Source: Aurifilum marmelostoma (lineage: Eukaryota; Ascomycota; Sordariomycetes; Diaporthales; Cryphonectriaceae). Taken from it: a DNA stretch of 64,000 nucleotides. The notes under the pieces are model-generated. The model had not been told where the DNA came from. It did no database searches and was given only the letters and a program-made list of their open reading frames with translations. Both the position numbers and the translations under genes were made by a program. This document shows positions 1 to 11,127 of the stretch, piece after piece; positions within the stretch are counted from its first letter, which is position 1; each line of letters begins with the position of its first letter. The stretch covers positions 2,931,742 through 2,995,741 of the forward strand of contig JAMXSV010000028.1 in NCBI GenBank assembly GCA_027559495.1. Reading direction: 5' to 3'.

Positions 1-3000
1 GCCTCTTAGCTAGAAAACCTAACTAGTCTATTATAGCATTTCCTATATTTATAGAATTCTAATTAAATCCCTTAAAATTAAGAATTTTAGTAGAAGTAGC
101 AGTTTCTTTAGAGACTACCTCTTAAACTATCTTAAAAGCGCAATAATGCTCCTCTTTAGCTTCTATACATTCTAATGCCTCTATACTATTAAGGCTATAA
201 TAAACTGCGCGCATTATCTTCTTAAACTATATATACTTTTATTTCTGCAGGCGCTTAACCTCTATAGCAGCATCGCAAAGCCAGCCCTTAGCATCCTCTA
301 ATTGCTTCTCTAGATATTAATATTAAACTCTGATCTATCGAATCTCTAAGGCGCTAAGGCCCTAGATATTATATTAAGAATGCCTAAGGCGAATATATTT
401 TGAGCAATAGGAAGAATCGTCGGGAGAAACTTGATAAGATAAAATGCTATAACCCTTGCAAAAAGAATAAGAAGGTATAGCGATAGCGTTTTAAAGAATA
501 ATTGAAAGAAGGGAATCTTTTTATTTTATTTTCTTAGTATAAGAATTTAAAAATTAAGATTTATTAACTCTATTTAATATAATAAATTAGGAAGATATAA
601 TTTAGTAATAGAATAATATATAAGAAATTTATAGAAGATTATTTAGAATAATAATTAATAGGAGAGAGATAATATTATAATCTGCAACTATTATAATATA
701 GGATACTAGGGCTACTTAGAATAGAACCCTTAATGCAGGAAGTTTAATATTTATTTATAAAGCTATGCTAAGATTATATAATTTAGGATTAGAGTTAGAA
801 TAAGGACTAACTAGAATAGATAGCTTTAGATATATACTATCTAGAAATATCTAGATAGTTTAAATATATTGCTATCCAAGTTAGCTATATTAAAAGACTA
901 GATATATAAAGATATATTTATTATTATTAAATAGATTTAGTATATAGCTCTTTAATTATTAATCTAAGTATTACCTTTAATATAAGTAATAGCTTTACTG
1001 CTAGTAATATACTGCAGAAGACTTTGAAAGTTATTTCTGTATTCTTTGGATTATACTTTGATATCGTTCTTGCCTAATATAAACCCTTTATATACTTATT
1101 ATATACCTTGGTTACAGCAGTGCTCATTATATAATATATAAAATCTAAGAAGGCTATAAGATCTTAATCTCTATTAAAGGGCTTATTAGCATTACTACTA
1201 ATATAATTATTATTAGCTAGCTAATTATTAAATAAATATTAGCGCTTATATTAAGCTAAAAGCCTATTAGAGCTAAGATCTTATATTTTCTAGCTAATAT
1301 AGTACCTTTATCTTTAAATAAATTAAGTATACTTTATAAAGCCTTCTGTAATTATAATTAAGCTAAATAGCGCGCTAGCCTATATAAAGAGCTTAGAAAT
1401 CTTATTTAATTAGAAGTATTTTAAGCTTAAGAATAGCACTTTAGATACTATACTTTAGAAATATAATATATCTTTAAAAGAAAGCTTAATAGGGATAGAA
1501 AGATTTTAGAATATAAGATTTAAGTAATAGTATAAGAATTTACTTAATAAAAAAGCATTAATTTTAATAAAATATTTATATTAGTTAGTAAGGCATTAAT
1601 TTAGAGGATTCTTCTCTATTTAGCAGTAATACTTAACTAGAAAATTAATTAGATTAATATAATAGCAGCTTTTCTAAATAGCAATCTTAAGAAAAAAATC
1701 TTTATTAAAGTGCTAGATAGCCTAGCAGAATTTCTAGCTAAATATTCTAAAGAAAATACTATCGAATTTAACCCTTTAAAGCTGCAAGTTCTTTAAGTAA
1801 TAAAGTCGCTTTATAGCCTTAAGCAATTGCTATAGCAATAGCAAAAGAAGCTAATTAGTAAACTTCTTAAAATAGGCTTTATTTAGCTTTATAGTAATAT
1901 AGTAATTCTTATTAATTATTAACTAAAGATTATTATTTGCAGCTATATTAATAATTTCTTTTTAATAAGCTTTAAATAAATAAGCATTAATCTTATTAAA
2001 TAAGGCCTTTTAGAAAGATTTAATATTAAGGACTTAGGCTAGGCAGCCTATTTCCTAGGGATATCTATTACTAGAAATCGCAATTAATGCTCTCTTAGGC
2101 TTACTTAAGAGGCATATGCTAAATAATTGCTTCTAGAAAGCAGCTATAAAAATATAAAATCCTTACCTATTCCTTTTGCATTAGGATCTCTAGCTCTAGC
2201 TAAACTAAATAAATATTAGGCCTTAAATAAAGATATTATAATATATTAATTAGGCAATAGCTAATTAATATATTTAATAATTTAAATAAAGCTTAATTTT
2301 GCCTTTCTACTATTTATAATCTTAAGATATAGTTATAACCTCTTAGTAAAGAATTAAGCTCTTCTTAAATACGAATTTTGCTATTATTAAGGCACTAAAA
2401 GCTTTAGCTTTAAGATTAGCAATAAGTAATAATAAATGCTATAAATATATTAAAATAATAAATATTTTAGCTATAAATTAATTAGCCTAAAAGAAAGGCT
2501 TTTTATATCTATTTAGATAGATTTAGACTAAAAAGAAAATAAATCTATAAGCTATTTAATATATAATATAATTATATAGATAAGAAATAGTATAGTAGTA
2601 TAGCATTCTAAATAAATAGATTATATAATAACTTTAATAATAGAGGCTAAATATTATGCTATTTATAAGGGAATGCAAATAGAGCTTTAAATTAGAAATC
2701 TCCTTATTAAACTAAGGATTCTATTAGTCCTTATAGTTAAATATAATAATTAAAGCGCTATTAAGCTAATAAAAAACCCTAAATTCTATTAGCAAATAAA
2801 GCATATTTCCTTAAAAGAATACTTTATGCGCAATAAGATATTAGCAGAGCAAATTCTTATTAAGTAGATACTTATTAAAGATTAATTAGCTAATAGCCTA
2901 ATAAAGCCTTTAAATAGCTATTGCTAAGCAATAATGCTAAAAAAATAAGGCTAGTATAAAATACTAATAGAAAAGTAATAATATTAGACTATCTAGCTAG

Positions 3001-3130
3001 ATAATATAAAGAAATAGCACCTTATAGGGGTATATTAATGAATAAGGCATAATCTTTATAATTATTACAATTATCGCCCTCTTTAAACGATAAAGGCATT
3101 AGAGAGCGTTTAATATATATAGATCGAGGG
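1..3130. repeat. AT-rich, RIP-like degraded block
   Basis: This stretch is extremely AT-rich, with TpA everywhere and almost no CpG or CpA. Base use changes abruptly to ordinary GC-rich gene space after about 3250. No open reading frame of useful length survives on either strand. Part of it is recognisable Copia polymerase (separate entry); the first kilobase is probably the gag/integrase part of the same element but is too decayed for me to assign. The pattern is what repeat-induced point mutation (C:G to T:A in duplicated DNA, known in Pezizomycotina) produces. That mechanism is an inference from composition and from the kind of residue changes seen. Confidence 0.85.
1570..2930 (+). mobile_element. 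Ty1/Copia retrotransposon pol remnant (RT and RNase H)
   Basis: Translating the + strand through its stop codons gives the Copia reverse transcriptase order. A TAFLN-like block lies near 1660-1680, then a KSLYxLKQ-like block near 1800-1835. The YxDD active-site position reads YINN (1944-1955). FNIKDLG follows (2019-2039), then AAYFLGISITR. RNase H follows with an EAKYYAI block near 2638-2665 and QIKHIS at 2793-2810, as in Copia elements. There are many in-frame stops, mostly TAA/TAG where Gln or Trp is expected. The catalytic Asp-Asp to Asn-Asn change fits G-to-A damage. The element is dead. The 5' part lies at or beyond the left edge. Confidence 0.85.
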
Positions 3131-3250
3131 ATTTATTCCTTAACTAATTGAGGCCTTTTCATAATCGTTCAAAGATAAATAAATCTCCTCTTCAACCTCT
3201 AGATAGCCTAGATAGATAGAATCAAGCTTTATAGTCACTCTTTTATAACA
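3031..3250 (+). repeat. Probable 3' LTR of the Copia element
   Basis: A purine-rich tract ending in AGGGG (3021-3030), like a polypurine tract, is followed by a segment that begins TATATTA and ends TATAACA at 3250. Fungal Copia LTRs usually run from TGTTA-type to TAACA-type ends. The initial TG would have become TA by RIP. The length of about 220 bases fits. The 5' LTR is not in the window, so the ends and target duplication cannot be confirmed. Confidence 0.55.
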
Positions 3251-3279
3251 TCATCTTAGCACGGATGGTACGCACACGC

Positions 3280-4656
3280 TCACTGGGACTCCTCCGGCAC
3301 AAGAACCGTGCTTTCCTCGACATCTCTCTCTTTGGCCTCGTAGAACTTGTCCAGATCCTGCACGACCTGCCTCCCCTTCCAATTGGGCATGATTTCGGCA
3401 CCATCCTTGCGCATATTATACTGGTACCAGTGCGGCATGGCGGCCAGGGCGGTCAGGCCGCTCGCCAGCGTGGGACAGATGACCTGGCCACTTTTACCGC
3501 TGAGGACCTGGCGCACGATGGCCTCGGCGACCGTCTCGGGCTCGAGGGTGGGGAGCAAGAAGTCCTTGCTGTTGTGGTAGCCCTCGAAGAGCGGGGTCTT
3601 GGTGTAGCCCTGGTTGACGACCACGGTGCGAACCTTGGACGCGGCGTAGCGGGTGGTCAACTCGGCGGCGAGGCCTTCGTGGAAGGCGAGGGCGGCGGCC
3701 TTGGAGGAGGCATAGTCAACCATGTTGGGGACTTGCAGTTGGTTTTTCCAATCGTGTCAGCATTTTCTTGCTATCAAAGCATGGAAAACATCGAAGCAGA
3801 CAGAAGTGCTTGTAAACGATACGCAGTTATAAGAGTAACTGATAACTCACCTGTAACCCAAGATGCGATGCTGGCTACGGTGACGACCATGCCGTGGTTG
3901 CTCTCGATCATGCTGGGCAGAAACTCATGAACCATCCAGTAGCTGGCAAATGTGTTCACATCAAACGTGAAGCGCACGTCCTTCTCCGTGGAGTCGAGAA
4001 TGGACTTGCCCCTCGCAGCACCGGCATTGTTGATCAGGACCGTCGGGTCGCCGACCTTGGCCCGAATTTCTTTGGCCACGGCGGCAATGTCCCTTGGACT
4101 GGTGATATCGCACCTAAAGTAGTGCACGTTCTCAGCTGTGCCACACGTCTGTCAGTAATTTTCTTCTTCCAGTTGATGTCTACGTATATATATATATGGA
4201 GATCAAGCTGGGTTATAAGTCCAGAACATTTTCTCAGAACCAGAAAAGAAAACCCCACTCACCCTCAAAGGTCAGAGGCTGAATGTCCACCACCACAACC
4301 TTGACGCCCTTCTCACTCAGAAATCGCACCACATGGGCCCCGATCCCGCCGCTGCCGCCCGTGATGAGGACGATCTCGCGGCCCTGCCAGTCGTACTTGT
4401 CGTCGGTCCAGTTGTTAAGGACTTTTGACGAGTACCAGCTGCTCAGCCAGCGGGCGACACCGATGTAGAAGAGGACGCGCAGGCGGGACAGGGCGGTGTG
4501 GTGGAGGATGCCGAAGTTCTGGCCGCGCTGGGTGAAGCGGGAGAGGAGGAGGAGGGGGAGGGTGACGAGGGGGTTGAGGGCCGTGTTGGAGATGAGGCGG
4601 GCAAAGACGTCGGCCTTGAGACCCTCGCGGGGGAGGAGACCGTTGTGCATTGGCAT
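3280..4656 (-). CDS. Short-chain dehydrogenase/reductase, retinol-dehydrogenase-like
   Basis: Three exons, 4656-4263, 4135-3851 and 3731-3280, give a 376-residue NAD(P)-dependent oxidoreductase. The introns have GTGAGT donors. The ATG at 4656 is chosen because the frame upstream has only a TTG. A hydrophobic segment (about residues 26-38) suggests membrane association, as in RDH10/SDR16C-type enzymes. The Rossmann motif TGGSGGIG is at 99-106, NNAG at 167-170, the catalytic Ser at 220, and YxxxK as Tyr233/Lys237. A VPNM segment precedes the catalytic Tyr, as is usual in this family. The substrate is likely a lipid or retinoid-like alcohol or ketone; this is family inference. The stop codon is only about 30 bases from the end of the Copia LTR, so the native 3' UTR has probably been replaced by transposon sequence. 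Confidence 0.88.
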
Positions 4657-5657
4657 TGTGATGGAGCCCAACTGCTATGGTTCGGTTCGGAAGAGTGAGG
4701 TGATGCTTGTTTGGTAGGAGAAAGCAAGATAAGATGAATAAGAAAGGATGAGATTCAGAAGCAAAGTAGAGATGGGTTTCAGCTCTTGTCTTGGTGGGAA
4801 GTGTGAGAGAGCCTGAGAAGGTTCGTCCGATTCGACATCCTTCCCATCGGCATCAATAGGAGCCGATCATCAAGAGGAGTTTATAGGTTGGCTTAACTTA
4901 GTTGGTTCAAGCTTTTCTCTCTCTCTCTTATTTTCTCTCGAATGATTGGAGAAGTGACAAGAATGAAGTAACTCTGTGTTGGACTTACAGTAAATCTATC
5001 TGCCACTGCACGTGTGCAGCCGAGGCCCGGGGATATAAGAATGCGGGGCAGATCAGCAGGACAAGGATGTTTTAATACTGTAAATAGTGGTGGTGTGGTG
5101 GCATGCATTGAGTCTGTGAGGGGGGAACTACTTACCTCCTTCATGAATATTTAGATTTCATGACCGAGCTTCATCATGCCCACCAAGGATATACAGAGTC
5201 CTTGGTGGATTCAGAGTGTGTCATTCCTTGTTTGCTTGCCATTTATTTGTGGCTGACACACTCGGAACAAAAGGCAGAGAGAAGAAATAGCCACGATGAA
5301 TTGAAGATGAATCTGGATTTCTCTTGCGAGACCTAGATGCAGCCATTGACTGGATAATGCCTCTTCGCAACTGCCAGGGTTTGGTCCCGCTGCCGCTCCT
5401 GCCGTGGCAGAGACTCTATGCGTGTTCGCCATTAAGCAGGAGCGACGGATCATACTGCTCTACGACGACCTGCCTTCCTTCCCACGCATTTCTTCTCTCA
5501 TCAGGCAGTCGCGACCAATGCTTGTCAGTTTCTTCCCAATGTCTACTGGCCGTAGCACCCTCATGTAGTAAATACCCTGAGATTCGCGTCGAGACCAGGA
5601 GAGCGATTAGCCTACGCATACTAGCGCATACTGCTATTGCAATATATGCTGTTACTT
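4657..5657. other. Intergenic: SDR promoter and 3' flank of the glycosidase/kinase gene
   Basis: No convincing gene or RNA was found. It holds CT-rich and AG-rich patches typical of fungal leaders (for example around 4915-4940). Open frames here lack family resemblance and overlap on both strands. Confidence 0.6.
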
Positions 5658-8357
5658 CTACTCCTCGTCCTTCCCACAGGCAGCCAACACTTTTCTACCC
5701 AGCGCGCCCAGATCCGGACTCACGCTCAGGTGGCTCTTGAGCGTCATGACGGCTGCGTTCTGCGCCACATCCACCAGATCCTCGGTCCGCCCTCCCAACG
5801 CTAGGCCGGCCACCAGCGTGCCCAGAAAAGTATCCCCCATCCCGTTCACCGACACAGGCGTCCCAACCCTCTCGATGGCTGGGTACAGCCTCATGTAAAT
5901 GCCTCCCACGTGCGGGTGACCCGGTGCCGCACGTGTGAGGATGTATCTCTCGTGCTCGGGATCCTGGAGCCGTGGATCGTCCGGCCGCAGGATCGTCGTA
6001 AGCAGCGCACCCTTATCGCCCATCTTAGTGAGGATGGTCGGGATGTACGGCAGCAGCTGTACGCTCTGCACAGGGATCCCCGCGTCTGTCATCTCGGCCG
6101 AAGTCAGGCTCACGAAGCGGTTCCGCGCCCCGCCGCGCATCCCGAAGGCGTCGATGACCTCGAACCACTGCATGCTGTCCATGTAGCCGTTGTCCTTTGC
6201 CGCCTGGTACATGGCCCTGAGCTCGTACTGGTTGGGTGTGGCAAGCGTCACCGCGACCTTGGGAAACAGGGGAAGGTGGTGGCCCTTGGGAAACAGCCCG
6301 GCCGCCTTGATGGTCGAGACGGGCTCGAACGCTATCTGCGCGCCGTTCATGCCGCCCGTCTTGATCCAATTGTGGATATCCTTGGGCGTCCAGTTGCCAT
6401 CCACGACGAGCCACTTGGGCTTGGTGGCCTGGATGATGGACGTCCAGTAGGTGGGAAAAGAGTGCGATGTGAGGATGGCCATGTCTGCCATGGCGAGCAT
6501 GAGATTCTTGTCGGCGTCATTGACGGCTACGTACTGCGCTGTCCGTGCTGAGGGGTACTCAGGTCCTAGCTGGCGGATGTAGTTCGTGTCGAGACCGTTC
6601 TTCTCCATGCTGGTCAAGATTGTCGCGCCAGCACTGTGAGTCACACATACGGTTCCGTGTCAGCATATGTAGATCTTAAACTTTCGTGTGGGAGGTGTTG
6701 TGTGAGTGTGCGAAGGACTCACATGTCGCTCCCGATCATGCTGCAGAGCTTAACCTTTAGGCTTCGATGGATACTCTGCGCTGCGAGGGCTACGTTGTGA
6801 CCGACGCCGCCGATGGATTGTGTGATGCCTGCCGGGTTAGATGTGTGGAGGATGGGCGTGAGAGGTTTTGGGTCATCGTGCCTGTCGTTGTGGAAATTGC
6901 AGTTGAGATCGAGGGCCACTGAGCCGGCAACCAGGATATCGGCGCTAGAAGAGGTAGAAATATCCTCCTGAGCCAACTTGGATGGTGAATTCGGCTGGAT
7001 CTTCTGCTCAGTGGGCTTCATCGCAATATGTGTTCTGAGCCAAATAGCAATCGCGTCAGTTCTATACTTGGAAGCAAACATATCATGTACGTCGGCTAAG
7101 AAGGTCGACCCTTACTGGTGACGGGCTACAGACCCTCCCTCGGATTCACTCTCGAGGCTGCACAGCTCAACAGCGACCTTGGCTGCCCTGGCCACATTCG
7201 ACAGCACCAAGTGCAGGTTCGCAGGCGCACTTCGGCCCTCACTCAGCTCCCTGATCCTCTTCAGGATGTATGGGGTGTTTGTGTTACCGGAAAAGCCCTG
7301 CTCATCCGCCTCGCGCACGGCTGTGTTGATGATCTGGTCCATGATCTCGCGCGGGATCTCATGTTCCTTGGGGATGGGATTTGCAAAGACAAGGCCGCTC
7401 TCGATGCCCATCCTCTCCTGTGCCAGGATCGCAGCCGCCGCCTGCCGCTCATCCTTGACCACGAAGGGGCTCCTGACGCCACTCTCACGCGCCCAGAAGG
7501 CTGGCAGGTCGACATGATCCCCTCCTCGCCCGTCGGCGAATGTGGCAACTAGCACACCCTGGGTCTCGAGGTACTCTAGGGTGCGCGGGATGTCGAGGAA
7601 GCCCTTGGGCCCGCTGCTGATGACGGCTACCCTGGTCCGGCCCAGCTCGGTAAGGTCTGCTGAGATATCCATCGAGTTCTCCCCGCCGCGGTGGACGCCT
7701 CCCAGCCCACCAGTGCCAAAGACGCGGATGCCAGCAGCCCGTGCGAGGATCATGGTGCCGGCGATGGTAGTGCCGCCATGCAGCCTGCGGCCGTTCAGTC
7801 CCTGTGGTTATCGTTCGTCGGTCTTAGCCACAGCACACAGCACAACACGGCGAGGAGCCTATCAAGAAGAGCAGTCAAGAGAAATGGGCGCGCGTGGTGC
7901 ATACCGCTCCGACAATGTGGGCAAAGTCCCGTCTCGAGACCTTCCTCGCACCCTCTTCGACCATCCGGCCGATTTCCTCGGGGCTCAGCCCAACCTTGGG
8001 CATACCGTCTAGCACGCCGATGGTGGCCGGCACAGCGCCATGCTCGCGCACGACAGAGTCGAGGACGCTGGGAAGGTCTCTGCCCAATGCACCGTGGGTG
8101 TAGATTGTGGACTCGAGAGCCACCACCGGCCTATTGGTGGCGACGGCATCTCTGACCTCTGGCGAGACCTGAATGAGGTCGCCAAGGCCACCGCCGCCTG
8201 TGCATCTCGCATGGTATCTCCGGCCAATGCAAGGAGCATGTCCCTGAGGAGCAGCAGACAGGCTAAGCCAGGATGAGGAAGAAGAGGCTAATGTTAGACC
8301 AGTGTTGTGAATAGGCCAGCGACGCACGTGGCGTGCGGCGCGGCATAAAAGGGCCAT
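5658..8357 (-). CDS. Bifunctional pseudouridine-5'-phosphate glycosidase / PfkB carbohydrate kinase
   Basis: Four exons (8357-7905, 7801-7116, 7034-6723, 6633-5658) encode about 808 residues. The first half is pseudouridine-5'-phosphate glycosidase (IndA/PsuG family) with ALESTIYTHG at about 80-89 and a GGLGGVHRG block. It splits PsiMP into uracil and ribose 5-phosphate. The second half is a PfkB-type sugar kinase (PsuK-like), beginning near DILVAGSVALD, with a GGVGHN block and the catalytic NGMGDTF motif at 747-753 (Asp751 as base). Together they would phosphorylate pseudouridine and then cleave it, which bacteria do with separate psuK and psuG; fused forms are known in fungi. The N-terminus is Arg-rich and Ser/Ala-rich with few acids (first ~50 residues), resembling a mitochondrial presequence. 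The kinase motif has NGMGD where GAGD is usual. Confidence 0.92.
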
Positions 8358-9679
8358 TGCCCGCTGTCCCTAAGAACCTTGCTGCTGGATCTTAAGGATA
8401 TGATATGGAATTAATCGACGATAAGGCTGTCTGTCTCGTCTTCCTCTCGCATTAATGAAGCACTGTTGTGTCTTGACCAGGGTGCTGCAGCTGCTTTCGT
8501 GGCCCTAGAGAATCGGTATCGGTATACTGTACTTATTCACCCTGGAAAGTCATAGACACTGTTCCAGAACATAGGATACTAGACAATTGATTGTTAGCAC
8601 AACTCAGGCAAGCTTCTGGTGGAGCTTTGCTGCTGATACCGTGCCCAAAGAGGGTTGCAGTTGGCTGTCAACTGATCGATAATCGGACGAGACTGAACAA
8701 AGATTACTACTACAGTATGATACAAATACAGCATGGTCTGTGAGAGCCACTACGGCACGCCCATCTTTGGTCGGGACGCCGTTCCGGGGCGGAATTAGCG
8801 TGTGGATCCCCTGAGCCAACGGGTCACCAATCACTGTGAGGGGAGAACCCCCTGCCTGCTCGCCATTCCCCTTCAGTGTGTTTCAGGATCTCATGCTAAT
8901 ATGCTGCACTTTAATGCTCTGACATGCTTGCCTAAGTATTCAACCGAGATCCCTCCTCCTCTTCCCCCACCACCCTTCCTCTTCTCCCAAGTCAAGAGGT
9001 GTTGTTGATGCGCACGATGACGTCGGTGCTCTAATGCAAGAGAGAGAGTGTGTGTGCCTGCACCGGTAGATACTAACCATTGTAGTAACAAATACCGACA
9101 CTGTTATGATCAGCTCGGCCTCACATTCTCCTCATAACTCTCCCGGTTTTACGTCGTCGTCGAAAAGACTGATTGTTGGTGCACGGGATCGCTTCTCGAA
9201 GATATCCCGAGCCAGGGTTCACTTGACTTTAGCAGACCTTGCCTTGAACCCATATGACGATGGATCACGTCGCAGATGAATACCCCTGCAACGCAAATTT
9301 TAAGCTTGATCGTTCGTCCAGTGTGTCCTGTCGGGTGTCCCTCATTAATTCTAGAAGGGCCCCCCCCCCCATCTCTGGAGGGAATCTCGGGTTGCTGTCA
9401 GGTTTGTCTTGATTTCCCGTGATCTTTTCAGTTTGATGTCTTGTGCGATCATCAGACCAGATCTTCTATTCTTTCAGTGTGAGGCTGGCCATTCTCTAAC
9501 ATCTACGCTTCGTTTCTTTGGCAACGATTGATGTGGACTAGGTGACCCTTCCGTCTGATTGTTGTTATCTCTTGTTGTTGCTGTCTTTTCTCTTTTTATC
9601 CATCCTGTCGACTTCACGCCGAACCGCGCTACACTGATCATCTCCATCGTCATCATCATCATCAATATCAGCGAGGACG
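8358..9679. other. Intergenic, divergent promoter region
   Basis: This lies between the divergent glycosidase/kinase and secreted-glycoprotein genes. It contains an 11-base C run (9360-9370) and pyrimidine-rich stretches. I see no gene, tRNA or repeat family in it. Confidence 0.6.
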
Positions 9680-10518
9680 ATGTTGCCACGATTGTCCGCT
9701 ACGGCCCTGCTGCCTCTTTTGATCAGCCGCGGCCTGGGTCAGAACTTCACAGAGTCCAATGGCCAGATCTACACTCCGGGATTCGCCATCGTCGACTCCC
9801 CTCAGCCAGGCACACCAGAGGGCGGGTGTATGTTTCTCTTGCCGAACATCTTGATGCCAACTCGCTTTCCTTGGCTGACATGCTTGATTCAGCAACCATC
9901 GAGGTGGCCCTCGACGTGAGCGCCGATGGCGTCCTGCCGCTGGATACATCTGCAGACAGCCCCAGCCTGATCCACAACATAACAATCTTCATGTACAGCT
10001 ACGACACGGGCCGGAACTTTACAATCTCGAACGGGACCCTCGCCAACGGGACCTACCCGCCCATCATGCCGTCCGAGCCCGGCAGCACTGTCAAGCACGT
10101 GCAGTGGACGTGGCCTTCGTGTCTCGCCGGCGATGGCCAGCCCACCTCGACCGACAGCGACCGCGGCATCTACAACATCTCCATCCGCCAAAACTTCCGC
10201 CTCAACGGCACCGACCACTACACCGTCTTCGACCTTCCCATCTCCGTGACCAACAGCATCGACAACTCGACGGCGCGCCCGGACTGCGACTCGCTGGACA
10301 ACCCGCTCATGACGCCCGACCAGATCAACGCCTCTGCCGCCAACAGCGTGGGCATCTTGTTCGCGCCGGGCGACTCGCAGACCGTGCAGGTGAAGCTGAA
10401 CAGCTCGACGGGCTCGGATGCCGGCGGGCAGGGGCTGGGAGGCGCGGGCATGGTGACCTGGAAGAGCGGTGCGCAGTGGGTATGCGCGGCTGCCCTTGTC
10501 ATGGCTTTTGTGTTGTAG
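9680..10518 (+). CDS. Secreted, probably GPI-anchored N-glycoprotein of unknown function
   Basis: Two exons, 9680-9827 and 9893-10518, are joined across a 65-base intron (GTATGT donor, CAG acceptor) to give 257 residues. The protein starts with a signal peptide (residues about 1-20, MLPRLSATALLPLLISRGLG). The mature region has many NxS/T sequons and a WTWPSC block. It ends in a small-residue stretch followed by a hydrophobic tail (AALVMAFVL), the usual layout for a GPI-attachment signal. I do not recognise a catalytic domain. The likely location is the plasma membrane or cell wall. The intron, and the shift of frame across it, fix the start at 9680 rather than in the longer upstream open frame. 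Confidence 0.78.
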
Positions 10519-11127
10519 GCTGTTGGGTCAGCTCTTCTTTGTTCAGAGTATATGTCTATGTGTGATACCTGGTGGTTATCTCGATTCATATATAGGAGCT
10601 GGGACAGCCTTGAAGTTTTGATATCCATCCAAACAGTACTGTAATCTTCTTTTTTTTCTTTTTTCTTTTTTCTTTGTTTTTTTGAAAGCAAAAGAAAAGA
10701 ATTTCTTGTTTATCGGGCTGGTGATCGCAAGGGAATGTTTTGAGATTGATTCGCTACGCCTAATAGTGTGTGCGAGCTTACACTGAAAGCATCGAGGATG
10801 ACCGACTGAATGGTTGAAGAAAAGGCAGGGAGAAAAAAGGGAAGCACGATCGAAACCCGCGGCTGTCCTATGTACTCCGTACTAGCATCTCACTCAGTAA
10901 ATAATTGTGGGGACCACCAAACACCCACCCCCACCAAACCAATAGCGCATTCGTTAGGCTTTCCCCACTACTGCAAGGCTGCAGGCGCGAACCACGTCTA
11001 AAATTTCTGAACCCTGGAAAATCTCATAGCATTTTCTCTTGAGTTTTGGCCGCCCTACCACCAACACCTCTTCTCTCTGCTTTCTTGTAGCAGCACCAAA
11101 AAGAACAATTCGATTTCTCCCTCCATA
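10519..11127. other. Intergenic, no gene seen
   Basis: This is the 3' flank of the secreted glycoprotein gene and the promoter of the Utp18 gene. It has a T-rich tract at about 10650-10682. Nothing else is supportable. Confidence 0.6.
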
